This document shows, in pieces, positions 16,973 through 23,895 of a stretch of 64,000 nt of DNA (positions within the stretch are counted from its first letter, which is position 1; every line of letters begins with the position of its first letter). Under the pieces are notes generated by a model. It was not told the origin of the DNA. It made no database searches and saw nothing but the letters and a program-made list of their open reading frames with translations. This stretch comes from Sphingobium sp. 15-1 (GTDB taxonomy: Bacteria; Pseudomonadota; Alphaproteobacteria; Sphingomonadales; Sphingomonadaceae), in assembly GCF_013375535.1 (NCBI RefSeq), contig NZ_JABXJG010000001.1:62001-126000 (forward strand). The letters are read 5' to 3'. A program made the position numbers and the translations under genes.

Positions 16973-17689
16973 GTATCTTGGCCTTATCGGCCGGATTTTC
17001 CCTACTGAAAGTGCTTTGAGACGGGTCCGTCGTGGGTTCCCCAATAGGAAGCGCTTGCGCTGAACCCTATCTTGAAATTTATCGGGTGATGTTCGCGTAT
17101 ATGTTGGCCGGCCGCCCGGCGCTTGAAGATGGGAGGCGGTGCTTCCGCACGGCCGATGATTAGGTTCAATCTTGCAGCGCCAGCGACCCATGCGAGGGGA
17201 TTTTCGGGAAGCCTTTGATGTCCCGTGACGCACCGCCGAGCGCATACGGGGTCAATAGAGGCTGGCTCACTCATAAAATTGGATCATCTCGCCCATCTTT
17301 TGCTTGTTGCGAAAGAAAAACTGGAAGGTGATTTTGATCTTTTGGCAGAGAAGGTTCGTGCGCCTAACGAAGCGTTGGATAAGCTGACATAATAGCGAGA
17401 GCGGCAATAAAATTCATAATATCTATTTCTACGCCATTCATTGATCGGGACGGCAGAGATTCCTATTTCCCCGCGGCAATCCCGCCCATCCTTGGGCCGA
17501 GAATTAGAGGATTTAGCAAGCATCACAGGGAGGCAGATTGACTTTTGCCCCGTCGCCTGCCATATGGGACATGCTAAACGTCGCCTGCGACGGAATTTGC
17601 CCCATTGGGTGCTCCTTCCCTTCTCGCGCTATCAGCTCCGCTCGTGCTTTTGCGGGCGGGTATTCTGTTTTCGTGAAAGGAAACATCCC
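16973..17689. other. gene-poor tract downstream of tRNA-Thr
   Basis: About 715 nt without a convincing gene. On the plus strand a short frame at 17225-17392 ends in a well-formed helical peptide (DHLAHLLLVAKEKLEGDFDL then LAEKVRAPNEALDKLT) without a credible ribosome site, possibly the tail of a lost gene. The segment around 17380-17450 is visibly AT-richer than its surroundings. No integrase, direct repeat of the tRNA 3' end or terminal repeat was found. The final part serves as the long leader of the cold-shock gene. Confidence 0.45.
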
Positions 17690-17896
17690 ATGCCCATCGG
17701 CACCGTCAAATTCTTCAACGCCGACAAAGGCTATGGCTTCATTGCGCCCGAAGACGGCGGCAACGACAGCTTCGTGCATATCTCCGCCGTCGAACGCGCG
17801 GGCATGGCGACGCTGCAGAAGGATCAGCGGCTGAGCTATGAGGTCGAGACCGACCGTCGTGGCAAGCAGTCCGCCATCAATCTCGCAAGCGCCTGA
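17690..17896 (+). CDS. cold-shock domain protein (CspA family)
   Basis: 68-residue single-domain OB-fold RNA/ssDNA chaperone. The RNP1 motif KGYGFI and RNP2-like FVHI are present, with the N-terminal GTVKFFN characteristic of the family. It is a normal-length stand-alone Csp. The ATG at 17690 has GAAAGGAAAC upstream. Such genes often have long regulatory 5' leaders; here about 300 nt upstream are gene-free, compatible with that. A hairpin follows at 17936. Specific paralogue identity cannot be assigned. Confidence 0.95.
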   Translation: MPIGTVKFFNADKGYGFIAPEDGGNDSFVHISAVERAGMATLQKDQRLSYEVETDRRGKQSAINLASA

Positions 17897-17935
17897 CAGG
17901 TCGAGAGGCGGATTTTCCGCTCTGGACCAATCTTT

Positions 17936-17962
17936 CCCGGCACGATCTTTGTCGATGCCGGG
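17936..17962 (+). terminator. hairpin downstream of cold-shock gene
   Basis: CCCGGCA/TGCCGGG perfect 7-bp stem with inner CGA/TCG pairing, 40 nt after the csp stop; a smaller GCGGA-TTT-TCCGC hairpin lies at 17908-17920. There is no clear T-tract after either. The rest of 17897-18204 shows no gene. Confidence 0.5.
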
Positions 17963-18204
17963 TCGGCATTCCCCGTTTGCCTGTCCTCATAGCTGAGGAG
18001 AGCGCGGGGAATGTCCAAGACTTGAGGAGGCCATCGCGCGCCTCTTGCCGTCGAGCCGGATTCCGGTCCGGCGATTTCCGTGCGCCGGACCGCAGAAAAT
18101 CGTCCGCGCACATCCAGCCGCCCCTGTCGCGGCTGGCACAGGCGCCGCGGATATGCGCGCCACTCTTAATCATTGTGCGCCCACAGGCGTTCATCAGGAT
18201 CATC

Positions 18205-18351
18205 ATGAATTTCAAATTTCCGAATATCTCCGGCCTTTCCAATCGGCCTTCCTCTTTTCGCAGGATGCATCGGCCGGACCATAAGCCCGCGCCCGCAGGC
18301 ATATTGTCGGCCCCGGATTTGCGCCGCATCGTGGCCGAAATGCTCGGCTGA
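18205..18351 (+). CDS. small hypothetical protein
   Basis: 48 residues starting MNFKFPNISGLSN and ending in an amphipathic helix (DLRRIVAEMLG). The basic Pro-rich middle (RRMHRPDHKPAPAG) suggests a disordered linker. Only a weak ribosome site (AGGAT) precedes it. It lies 34 nt before another small protein gene, in a run of small genes. No family recognised; coding status is moderate at best. Confidence 0.4.
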   Translation: MNFKFPNISGLSNRPSSFRRMHRPDHKPAPAGILSAPDLRRIVAEMLG

Positions 18352-18385
18352 ACGCTGCAGCCAGACTTCATCCGGGAGACTGTCC

Positions 18386-18592
18386 ATGTCCGTCACCAGC
18401 GATTTCTATCTTGCGCGGGTCGCTCAATGCGATCGCGAGGCAGGCGAGACCGATCTGGCCAATGTGCGGGACCGTTGCTTGCGCGCCAAGGCGGCGTGGC
18501 AGGCGATGGCCGACCGGGTTCTGAAGGGCGAGGCGGATAGAAAACAACAGGCCGCCGACAAGGTGGTCCATCGGGAGCGGCCCTTTGGCTAG
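18386..18592 (+). CDS. small conserved-type hypothetical protein
   Basis: 68 residues, helical and highly charged (SDFYLARVAQCDREAGETDL, VRDRCLRAKAAWQAMADRVL). The pattern of two helices with Arg/Ala-rich faces resembles the small proteins encoded at 20622-20789 and other sphingomonad short ORFs. The ATG at 18386 follows GGGAGACTGTCC. Its 3' end overlaps the next gene by eight bases, so they are probably co-translated. Function unknown. Confidence 0.65.
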   Translation: MSVTSDFYLARVAQCDREAGETDLANVRDRCLRAKAAWQAMADRVLKGEADRKQQAADKVVHRERPFG

Positions 18593-18818
18593 ACAATCAG
18601 GCAGACATTTCAACGGTCCCCGCCTTTCTTCGGAACAGGCGGCGCGGCAAGGCCGAATTTCCCAACTCGCCATCGCCCGGCTGGGCGCGCAGGACGCCAT
18701 CGCCTTTCTCAACGGCAATGACGAGAAACTGGGCGGAAGACCGCTCGACCTGGCCATAGAAAGCGTCGAAGGCCTGCGCGCCGCGGAGCAGCGGCTGGAA
18801 AATCGGACGGACGGCTGA
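18585..18818 (+). CDS. ParS/MbcA-type antitoxin-domain protein (solitary)
   Basis: 77 residues. The C-terminal half GAQDAIAFLNGNDEKLGGRP followed by LDLAIESVEGLRAAEQRLE matches the MbcA/ParS/Xre toxin-binding domain (DUF2384): the GRPLDLA block and the terminal helix are diagnostic. Family antitoxins neutralise RES-domain NAD-degrading toxins. Here the usual N-terminal Xre helix-turn-helix is shortened and no RES toxin gene is adjacent. The start is TTG at 18585 inside the end of the preceding gene; no ATG or GTG alternative was seen. It may be an orphan regulator or have a remote partner. Confidence 0.7.
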   Translation: MARQSGRHFNGPRLSSEQAARQGRISQLAIARLGAQDAIAFLNGNDEKLGGRPLDLAIESVEGLRAAEQRLENRTDG

Positions 18819-18837
18819 CTTCCTCTTGCAGCCGGCT

Positions 18838-19020
18838 TCAAAATGCAGAAGGCGGCAAATCCTGATCAGCGTCGAGGCGCCGGTCTATCGCTTCGCCCAA
18901 CTCATCAAGCTGGTCGAAGGATATGCCGATGTCGATAGTCGCGCCATCCTCCAGGGTCAGCCTCAGCCGATAGCGTTCCGCCTCGGCTTCGATCGCGAAA
19001 CTGGCAAGGCGGCTGGTCAT
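18838..19020 (-). CDS. small hypothetical protein
   Basis: 60 residues from ATG 19020 (MTSRLASFAIEAEAERYRLR). The middle reads as two beta strands (YRLRLTLEDGATIDIGISF), then an acidic helix (DQLDELGEAIDRRLDAD). It lies 52 nt downstream of the CDP-alcohol phosphatidyltransferase gene on the same strand and may be co-transcribed with it. No family recognised; length and codon use look coding. Confidence 0.6.
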   Translation of the reverse strand: MTSRLASFAIEAEAERYRLRLTLEDGATIDIGISFDQLDELGEAIDRRLDADQDLPPSAF

Positions 19021-19072
19021 GACGGTCTCCGGCAAATGGCGGCCGCAAGGCCCCAAGGGATGCTCTTGCCCC

Positions 19073-19765
19073 TCACTTCAGGATGCGGCGTTCCGCTTCC
19101 GCAAGAGCAAGCCTTCTCCCCGTGACCAGCGTCTGGCCGATGAAAAGGAAGATCAGGATCGAACCGACGGTCCCCACGAATATGTCGAAGCCCGACCAGC
19201 GCCCGAATAGTCCGGGCGCCGTCCCCAGCGCCATCATCATGACGGTCAGGCCGATGAGCATCAGCCGGAGCTCCGTTGGTCCGGCGGAAAGATAGGAAAG
19301 CTTCAATTCGCCCAGCACCCGCGCCGACAGAAAGGCGTGGATCGACAGCAGCAGATAGCCCGCGAGCGCGATCATGGCGACATCCATCGTGACGAATGGG
19401 CTGAGGCCGATCCCGGCAAGGATGAGCAGCGTCGCCAGCCCGTCGCAGCTATGATCGATGAAATATCCGTAGGAAGGGCGCTCGATGCGCCGGTATCGCG
19501 CCAGGCTGCCGTCCATGGAATCACCGAACCATTGCACCGCATAGCCCGCAATGGCGAGCAGCAGCCAGGCCGAAGCGATGTTGCTGGCGACATATCCGGC
19601 GAAGATCATGACCGCGCCCGCCATGCCCGTCGCCGTCAGCCGATCCGGCGTTATCCAGGGCGGCATCCGGTGGCACAGCCAGTTGAGCAGCCGCCGTTCA
19701 TTGGCGGCCAGCCAGTTCTGTTGAATCCTGGAGAGCGATTGGGGGGATTGGGGCTGGATCGTCAT
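19073..19765 (-). CDS. CDP-alcohol phosphatidyltransferase family membrane protein
   Basis: 230-residue polytopic enzyme that transfers a phosphatidyl group from a CDP-activated lipid to an alcohol. The complete catalytic signature D-x2-D-G-x2-A-R-x9-G-x3-D-x3-D is seen at residues 82-108 (D82, D85, G86, A89, R90, G100, D104, D108). About five or six hydrophobic segments follow (for example AMIALAGYLLLSIHAFLSA, LRLMLIGLTVMMMALG). The ATG at 19765 with GAAGG is chosen; upstream in-frame sequence lacks family character. The acceptor alcohol (inositol, glycerol-phosphate or other) cannot be predicted. A tiny membrane-peptide gene lies 58 nt upstream. Confidence 0.88.
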   Translation of the reverse strand: MTIQPQSPQSLSRIQQNWLAANERRLLNWLCHRMPPWITPDRLTATGMAGAVMIFAGYVASNIASAWLLLAIAGYAVQWFGDSMDGSLARYRRIERPSYGYFIDHSCDGLATLLILAGIGLSPFVTMDVAMIALAGYLLLSIHAFLSARVLGELKLSYLSAGPTELRLMLIGLTVMMMALGTAPGLFGRWSGFDIFVGTVGSILIFLFIGQTLVTGRRLALAEAERRILK

Positions 19766-19823
19766 AGGCCTTCGATCATGGTCTGGAACAAGCGGCGCAT
19801 CCGGGGCGCAATATATGCCGGCA

Positions 19824-19919
19824 TCAACCGCCGCGTCCAAAGATGCGCCAGCCAAGAAAAATCAGCACTATCACAGATGCGACCAGCGCTACCTTAAAAG
19901 AGAGATAATCTTCCTGCAC
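19824..19919 (-). CDS. 31-residue single-pass membrane peptide
   Basis: The GTG start at 19919 is preceded by GAGGGAAG at an ideal six-base spacing. The peptide reads (M)QEDYLSFKVALVASVIVLIF then LGWRIFGRGG: a short acidic N-terminus, one membrane helix of about 18 residues and a basic C-terminus, a classic small membrane protein layout. It lies 58 nt upstream of the CDP-alcohol phosphatidyltransferase in the same direction. An overlapping ATG frame gives only 11 residues. Role unknown; an accessory of the phosphatidyltransferase is one possibility. Confidence 0.55.
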   Translation of the reverse strand: MQEDYLSFKVALVASVIVLIFLGWRIFGRGG

Positions 19920-20164
19920 GGCATGCTTCCCTCTGCGCGGGAGCACTCAAGTCTCTCTGTCGGATCGTGCGTAAAAAAGACCCGATAACCCTCCGTAGCA
20001 GCCTTCATGCGAGCCGAACAGAATTTTCCCGGTTCTGCGCGCTTTTCCAACAGACGGGAAGGATCTTCCGTGCTATTAAGCCATTATTGCGCGAAATTTG
20101 CTGCAAGCATTCGCCGTGACAGAGAGACTATCGTGCTCCCGCTTGCCAGCCGAGGAGCATCGCC

Positions 20165-20380
20165 ATGGAAGACCTGAATTATCTGCTGAAACGCGAGCAG
20201 GAGGAATTGCTGCGCGCCCGGATCGCGCATAGCCCCGCCGCATGCCGTGCCCATAAACGGCTTGCCCAGGGATATGCCAGCCGCATCCGCAATCACCCGC
20301 ATCCCTATCGGTCCGAGAATGCCGATGGCTTGGTTTCCTTCAATCCCTTTCCGTTCAACGTGGAAGGCGGCGCGGCATGA
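20165..20380 (+). CDS. small hypothetical protein (first of a three-gene run)
   Basis: 71 residues. A charged N-terminal helix (MEDLNYLLKREQEELLRARI) is followed by a His/Pro-rich tail (HPHPYRSENADG). GAGGAGCATCGCC precedes the ATG. Its TGA overlaps the next ATG (ATGA), showing translational coupling. The 245-nt gap upstream holds its promoter only. No named family; the helix pattern (x-x-R-Q-A/E-E-E-L-x-R-A) recurs in short sphingomonad ORFs. Confidence 0.7.
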   Translation: MEDLNYLLKREQEELLRARIAHSPAACRAHKRLAQGYASRIRNHPHPYRSENADGLVSFNPFPFNVEGGAA

Positions 20381-20619
20381 GCAGGGTCGTTAATGTTTGG
20401 GCCACGCCGGACATCATCAAGGCCGCATGCGACAAGCACGCATTCCGGATATCCGCTCTGGAAGCGCTGGTTTCCGGTGGCGCAAGGGTCGTGATGCTGG
20501 ACCCTAAGGATGCCGACGCCTTTCGCATATTGATGAAGGACAAGCTGATCGAAGGCGCCGTAAAGCGATCCGCATCCCACATGGCCCGGCAATGGTCCCC
20601 CTCGCTGCATCGGAAATAG
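20377..20619 (+). CDS. small hypothetical protein (second of run)
   Basis: 80 residues, starts by ATGA overlap with the preceding gene. Mixed alpha/beta composition: VVNVWATPDIIKAACDKHAF, then ALEALVSGGARVVMLDPKDADAFRILMKDK. No catalytic motif or family recognised. It ends three bases before the third gene of the run. Probably expressed as one transcript with its neighbours. Confidence 0.65.
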   Translation: MSRVVNVWATPDIIKAACDKHAFRISALEALVSGGARVVMLDPKDADAFRILMKDKLIEGAVKRSASHMARQWSPSLHRK

Positions 20620-20621
20620 TC

Positions 20622-20789
20622 ATGAAGCGGTTCGACTATCTCGATCGCCGCAGACAGGCTGCGCTGAACCATGCCGATCTCGCCATCTGCCCGGTCGAGA
20701 GAAGGAAACATGAAGAGCAGGCTCGCGCCTACGCCAAGATCATTGCTGTGCTGCGCCGGGAGGAGGAGGCGTCACTCCACGCCCGATAG
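20622..20789 (+). CDS. small helical hypothetical protein (third of run)
   Basis: 55 residues, Arg/Ala-rich helical protein (MKRFDYLDRRRQAALNHADL, then VERRKHEEQARAYAKIIAVL). The ATG at 20622 sits two bases after the previous stop, so it is preferred to an ATG at 20592 that lies inside the upstream gene. The 3' end overlaps by 18 nt the end of the convergent spermidine-synthase-like gene. Function unknown. Confidence 0.65.
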   Translation: MKRFDYLDRRRQAALNHADLAICPVERRKHEEQARAYAKIIAVLRREEEASLHAR

Positions 20790-21560
20790 TGGGATGGAGT
20801 GGGCCGGCTTGGCCGCGAACCAGATATTATGCCAGCGCTCCGTGCTGCCGATATAGGCCGGCAGGATGATCTCGTCGACGTCGAAGCCGGACGCCTCAAG
20901 CCTGCCCGCAAAACAATCGTCCGCATAGGATGACCAGACGGACAGAAGCCCGCCCGGCTTCAGGGCGGCATAGGCCGCCGACAGACCGGCATGGGAATAT
21001 AGCCGGTCGTTCAACGGCGTGATGAAGCCGTCCGGCCCATTATCGACATCCAGCAGAATGGCGTCGAAGCGATCCGGCGTCTCCGCGATGACATCATGGA
21101 CATCGTGCAGGCGAAGGCTGACGCGGGGATCGGTGAGATTTCCCCTGAACAGATGCGCCAACGGCCCCTTGGCCCAGACGACGATCTGGGGAACCAGCTC
21201 CGCTACGGTCACAAGCGCTTCCGCAGCCCAGCAGGCCAGCACCGCGTCCAGGGTGAAGCCCATGCCCAGCCCGCCTATCAGGACATGCCCGTCTTTCCTG
21301 CCCAGCCGCTCGCCGGTCAGGGTGGCCAGCGCCATTTCCGACACATGGTCCTGACTTCCCATCAACTCGTCGCGGCCGAACTGGATGGAAAATTCCTTGC
21401 CGCATTTGAGCAGATGCAATTGGCCACCGCCCGGAATATCCGCGACATCCACCGTTTCTATGGGCAGACGGCTTGTTTCGGCGGTCCTGGTTTGCCGTTC
21501 ATCGCTGCTATCAATCTGCATGGCGGAAGACCGCCTTGACGAAGCGCTGTCACGATTCAT
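20772..21560 (-). CDS. spermidine-synthase-like SAM-fold protein
   Basis: 262 residues with a class I methyltransferase/polyamine-synthase Rossmann fold. Motif I is GGLGMGFTLDAVLA (about 95-108), the acidic cofactor loop VTVAELVPQIV and the LLDVDNGPDGF acidic motif lie near 170, and ALKPGGLLSVWSS is motif IV. A short N-terminal beta hairpin (GGQLHLLKCGKEFSIQFG) replaces the tetramerisation domain of true SpeE. The DVDNGPDG loop is typical of the spermidine-synthase-like clade. The ATG at 21560 has ACAGGAAC upstream; ATG 21521 is an alternative. Whether it makes polyamines or methylates another substrate is open. Confidence 0.75.
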   Translation of the reverse strand: MNRDSASSRRSSAMQIDSSDERQTRTAETSRLPIETVDVADIPGGGQLHLLKCGKEFSIQFGRDELMGSQDHVSEMALATLTGERLGRKDGHVLIGGLGMGFTLDAVLACWAAEALVTVAELVPQIVVWAKGPLAHLFRGNLTDPRVSLRLHDVHDVIAETPDRFDAILLDVDNGPDGFITPLNDRLYSHAGLSAAYAALKPGGLLSVWSSYADDCFAGRLEASGFDVDEIILPAYIGSTERWHNIWFAAKPAHSIPLSGVE

Positions 21561-21748
21561 GCTGTTCCTGTCGCATTCTCGGGATCAATCGCGACGTAAA
21601 CCAGCGTGGCGTCCATTGCGCGGTGACGCCGTGCAATGCCCGGCCTGCATCTTCTTTGCAAGGCCGTGCAGCAGATCGTTTTTGACAGGGGACGCACTGA
21701 CGTGAAGCGATGGTTTAGGCCCTCAGTGACAAGGTGAAAGGGCGCAAG

Positions 21749-21787
21749 GACAGCTTCCTACCCAAATGCTCTCGATAGGAAGCTGTC
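21749..21787. repeat. perfect 12-bp inverted repeat (hairpin) downstream of SnoaL-like gene
   Basis: GACAGCTTCCTA (21749-21760) and TAGGAAGCTGTC (21776-21787) with a 15-nt loop. It lies 73 nt past the stop of the minus-strand SnoaL-like gene and is a plausible operon terminator, though without a T-tract. The remainder of 21561-21859 contains no recognisable gene. Confidence 0.5.
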
Positions 21788-21859
21788 GAAACCGGGCTTT
21801 CGCAGCGTTTGGGTCTGCCGCGTGAAAGGTGAATAGCCGCCTGCTCGGTTCCCGTAAGC

Positions 21860-22375
21860 TCACGACCGGGGCCAGTGCGCCTTCATCGGCGGCAAGCCGG
21901 GCAGATGAAGCCGCTCTTCCCGCAGCAGCAGCCCAGCATAATCTTCTGCCGGTGAGAAATATAGAAACCCCAGCAGGCGTTCTGCGAAGAGCCACTTTCC
22001 CTCGAGGCGGACATATGTGTCCCGATAACGAATGCCGCTGACTTGATGTTCGTTTGCGACGGTCACTTCTGCATGGCAACTAAGGATGCCATGGGCAAGA
22101 TCCAGGTTGTCGTCTGTCCACTCGATCACATGGTCATGGTTGGTATGGAAGCTCACGCCGCCAGTCTGGATATTGGCTTTGAGCAGGGCCGCGATCTTCT
22201 CGGCGCCCTGTGCATGGATCTCGTCGTAGAAACCGTAGCGCGCATTTGGCGCCCATAGGGTTGCGAGGACATTAAAGTCGTGATCGTCGACGGCGAACGC
22301 GTAACGCGAGATCAGATTGCGGATCGCCTCGCGATCTTCCAACTGTTGGAGCCGGGCGGCCAGATCGTCGCTCAT
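21860..22375 (-). CDS. SnoaL-like / NTF2-fold protein
   Basis: 171 residues, alpha+beta barrel of the SnoaL-like (scytalone-dehydratase/steroid-isomerase-like) superfamily. The typical start ARLQQLEDREAIRNLISRYA is followed by VDDHDFNVLATLWAPNARYGF. The polar pocket residues D-D-H and H-T-N-H-D-H are visible. Such proteins catalyse dehydration, isomerisation or cyclisation of cyclic ketones and often sit in aromatic or steroid catabolic clusters. The ATG at 22375 with AGGAAGGA upstream is clear. It is the last gene of a minus-strand unit with a four-helix membrane protein and an SDR. Substrate unknown. Confidence 0.78.
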   Translation of the reverse strand: MSDDLAARLQQLEDREAIRNLISRYAFAVDDHDFNVLATLWAPNARYGFYDEIHAQGAEKIAALLKANIQTGGVSFHTNHDHVIEWTDDNLDLAHGILSCHAEVTVANEHQVSGIRYRDTYVRLEGKWLFAERLLGFLYFSPAEDYAGLLLREERLHLPGLPPMKAHWPRS

Positions 22376-22424
22376 CGTAAAATCCTTCCTGTCTTGAAAG
22401 GCGCGTGGTTCAATGACGCGCCGA

Positions 22425-22766
22425 TCATTGAATGGAACCGGCCACGCCGATGGCGCAGCATGCCCCGACGAGAAGGGCAAGCTTGGAAAAGGATAGGGCA
22501 TTGCCGTAAACGAAATAATCCACCGCGATCGATGCCAGTGGAACCGATGCTGCGAACAGCGGCATGATGACGTTAAGCGCCACGCCCTGCCGGATCATGA
22601 CGGCAATCAGCCAGAGGGAGATGAGGAACGGGATCACGCAGCAGATCGTCCAGCTTGCGTTGGCAAATCCGTTGGTCTGCGGCAAAAGCGATACCGAGAC
22701 GACCTGAGACCCCAGCGAGATCAGGAATATGGCGATGACGCCGAACGGCATTGCGGCAAGGCTCAT
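22425..22766 (-). CDS. small four-helix membrane protein (DMT/SMR-like)
   Basis: 113 residues with four predicted membrane helices (GVIAIFLISLGSQVVSVSLL, WTICCVIPFLISLWLIAVMI, VIMPLFAASVPLASIAVDYF, SKLALLVGACCAIGVAGSI). Size and topology match small multidrug-resistance/DMT proteins. However, the membrane Glu of TM1 needed by EmrE-type exporters is missing, so drug export is not supported. It lies between the SDR (55 nt) and SnoaL-like genes and is probably co-transcribed. A small-solute transporter role is a guess. Confidence 0.6.
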   Translation of the reverse strand: MSLAAMPFGVIAIFLISLGSQVVSVSLLPQTNGFANASWTICCVIPFLISLWLIAVMIRQGVALNVIMPLFAASVPLASIAVDYFVYGNALSFSKLALLVGACCAIGVAGSIQ

Positions 22767-22821
22767 GTTTCGCTCCCGATAGGCTGATCCTTGAAGGACC
22801 AACTTGTCCTGGACTGTCCTC

Positions 22822-23619
22822 TCATTGCGCGGTCATCCCGCCATCGATGACCAGTTCGCTGCCCGTCATGAACGCCGCGCGGTCGGAAGAGAGGAAGACG
22901 ACGCCATCCGCGATGTTGTCCGGCGCCGCTACGCGTCCCATGGGATTGAGCGCGGCGATTTGCTTCAGGCCCTCGCTCTCCTCTACGCCGATGGCCTGGG
23001 AATAGGCGGCTACCGCTTCGTCCGCCAGTGCGGTCATGGTAAGGCCGGGGTGGACCGAATTGACCCGAATCTTCTGCGTTGCGAGTTCGAGGGCAAGACA
23101 TTTCGTCAGGAGACGCACCGCTCCTTTCGACGCGCAATAATTGCTGGTGTAGGCCGATCCCACAATACCACCCACCGAGGAAAGATTGACGATGGAAGCC
23201 CCTCCCGTCCACTTTCCGACCCTCTCGGCCAAGACGGGGATTGCGTGCTTGCAGCCCAGAAACACACCTTCGACATTCACCGCCTGCATGCGGCGCCATT
23301 CCTCGATCGTCGTGTCGACAAGCGGTTTGAGGCCGAATATTCCGGCATTGTTGACGAGTATGTCCAGTCCGCCCGCCTCTTCGCGGGCAAATTGCATGGC
23401 TGCCTGCCAATCCGGCTCGCTGGTCACGTCGAGCGAGCGGGCGACGCCGCCGATTTCGTGGGCGACTGCGCTCCCGTCCGCTATGTCGCCCACAATCACC
23501 TTTGCGCCGGCCCGCGCGAGGCTCCTGGCAATAGCCGCACCGATCCCTTGCGACCCGCCGGTCACCAAAGCGACCCTTCCCTCCAATTCGCGAGCACCTG
23601 CTTGAGAGGAACTATCCAT
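22822..23619 (-). CDS. short-chain dehydrogenase/reductase (SDR)
   Basis: 265-residue classical SDR: TGGSQGIGAAIA nucleotide-binding motif (about 20-31), LVNNAGIF, active-site Ser in NLSSVGGIVG, and Y-C-A-S-K catalytic Tyr/Lys. PG after VHPGLT and a C-terminal VIDGGMTAQ are typical. The acidic residue at the end of beta-2 (GDIAD) suggests NAD preference. It probably oxidises a secondary alcohol in the cluster. It is downstream of a TonB receptor gene on the same strand, separated by 276 nt that contain a relic of a GMC oxidoreductase. Confidence 0.9.
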   Translation of the reverse strand: MDSSSQAGARELEGRVALVTGGSQGIGAAIARSLARAGAKVIVGDIADGSAVAHEIGGVARSLDVTSEPDWQAAMQFAREEAGGLDILVNNAGIFGLKPLVDTTIEEWRRMQAVNVEGVFLGCKHAIPVLAERVGKWTGGASIVNLSSVGGIVGSAYTSNYCASKGAVRLLTKCLALELATQKIRVNSVHPGLTMTALADEAVAAYSQAIGVEESEGLKQIAALNPMGRVAAPDNIADGVVFLSSDRAAFMTGSELVIDGGMTAQ

Positions 23620-23688
23620 ATGGTCATATCCCTAGATTTTATTTAACTTTTAGAATAGCTTAGGAAAATCGCAGGCCTTCAGGATAGC

Positions 23689-23778
23689 TCAGCTATCTGC
23701 CAGGAGCATGTCCGCCGCCTTCTCAGCGATCATGATCGCGGGCGCGTTGGTGTTGCCGCTCTGAATCTCCAATATGCC
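23689..23778 (-). pseudogene. relic of a GMC-family oxidoreductase (C-terminus only)
   Basis: The reverse strand ends in SGNTNAPAIMIAEKAADMLL and a stop, the diagnostic C-terminal motif of glucose-methanol-choline oxidoreductases (choline/alcohol dehydrogenase type). Only about 30 codons remain; the upstream frame (back to an ATG at 23826) does not match the family. This suggests deletion of the rest of the gene between the SDR and receptor genes. Confidence 0.65.
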
Positions 23779-23895
23779 GGCAAGTCGACAGCAAAGCTTC
23801 GGTCGATCGGAGAGATATTTCGCCATTCAGAGATTTGTTCACCGCTCATGGAAATGCCCGGAACGTCAGCCGAAGCGGCGTTCCAGGCATAGGGA

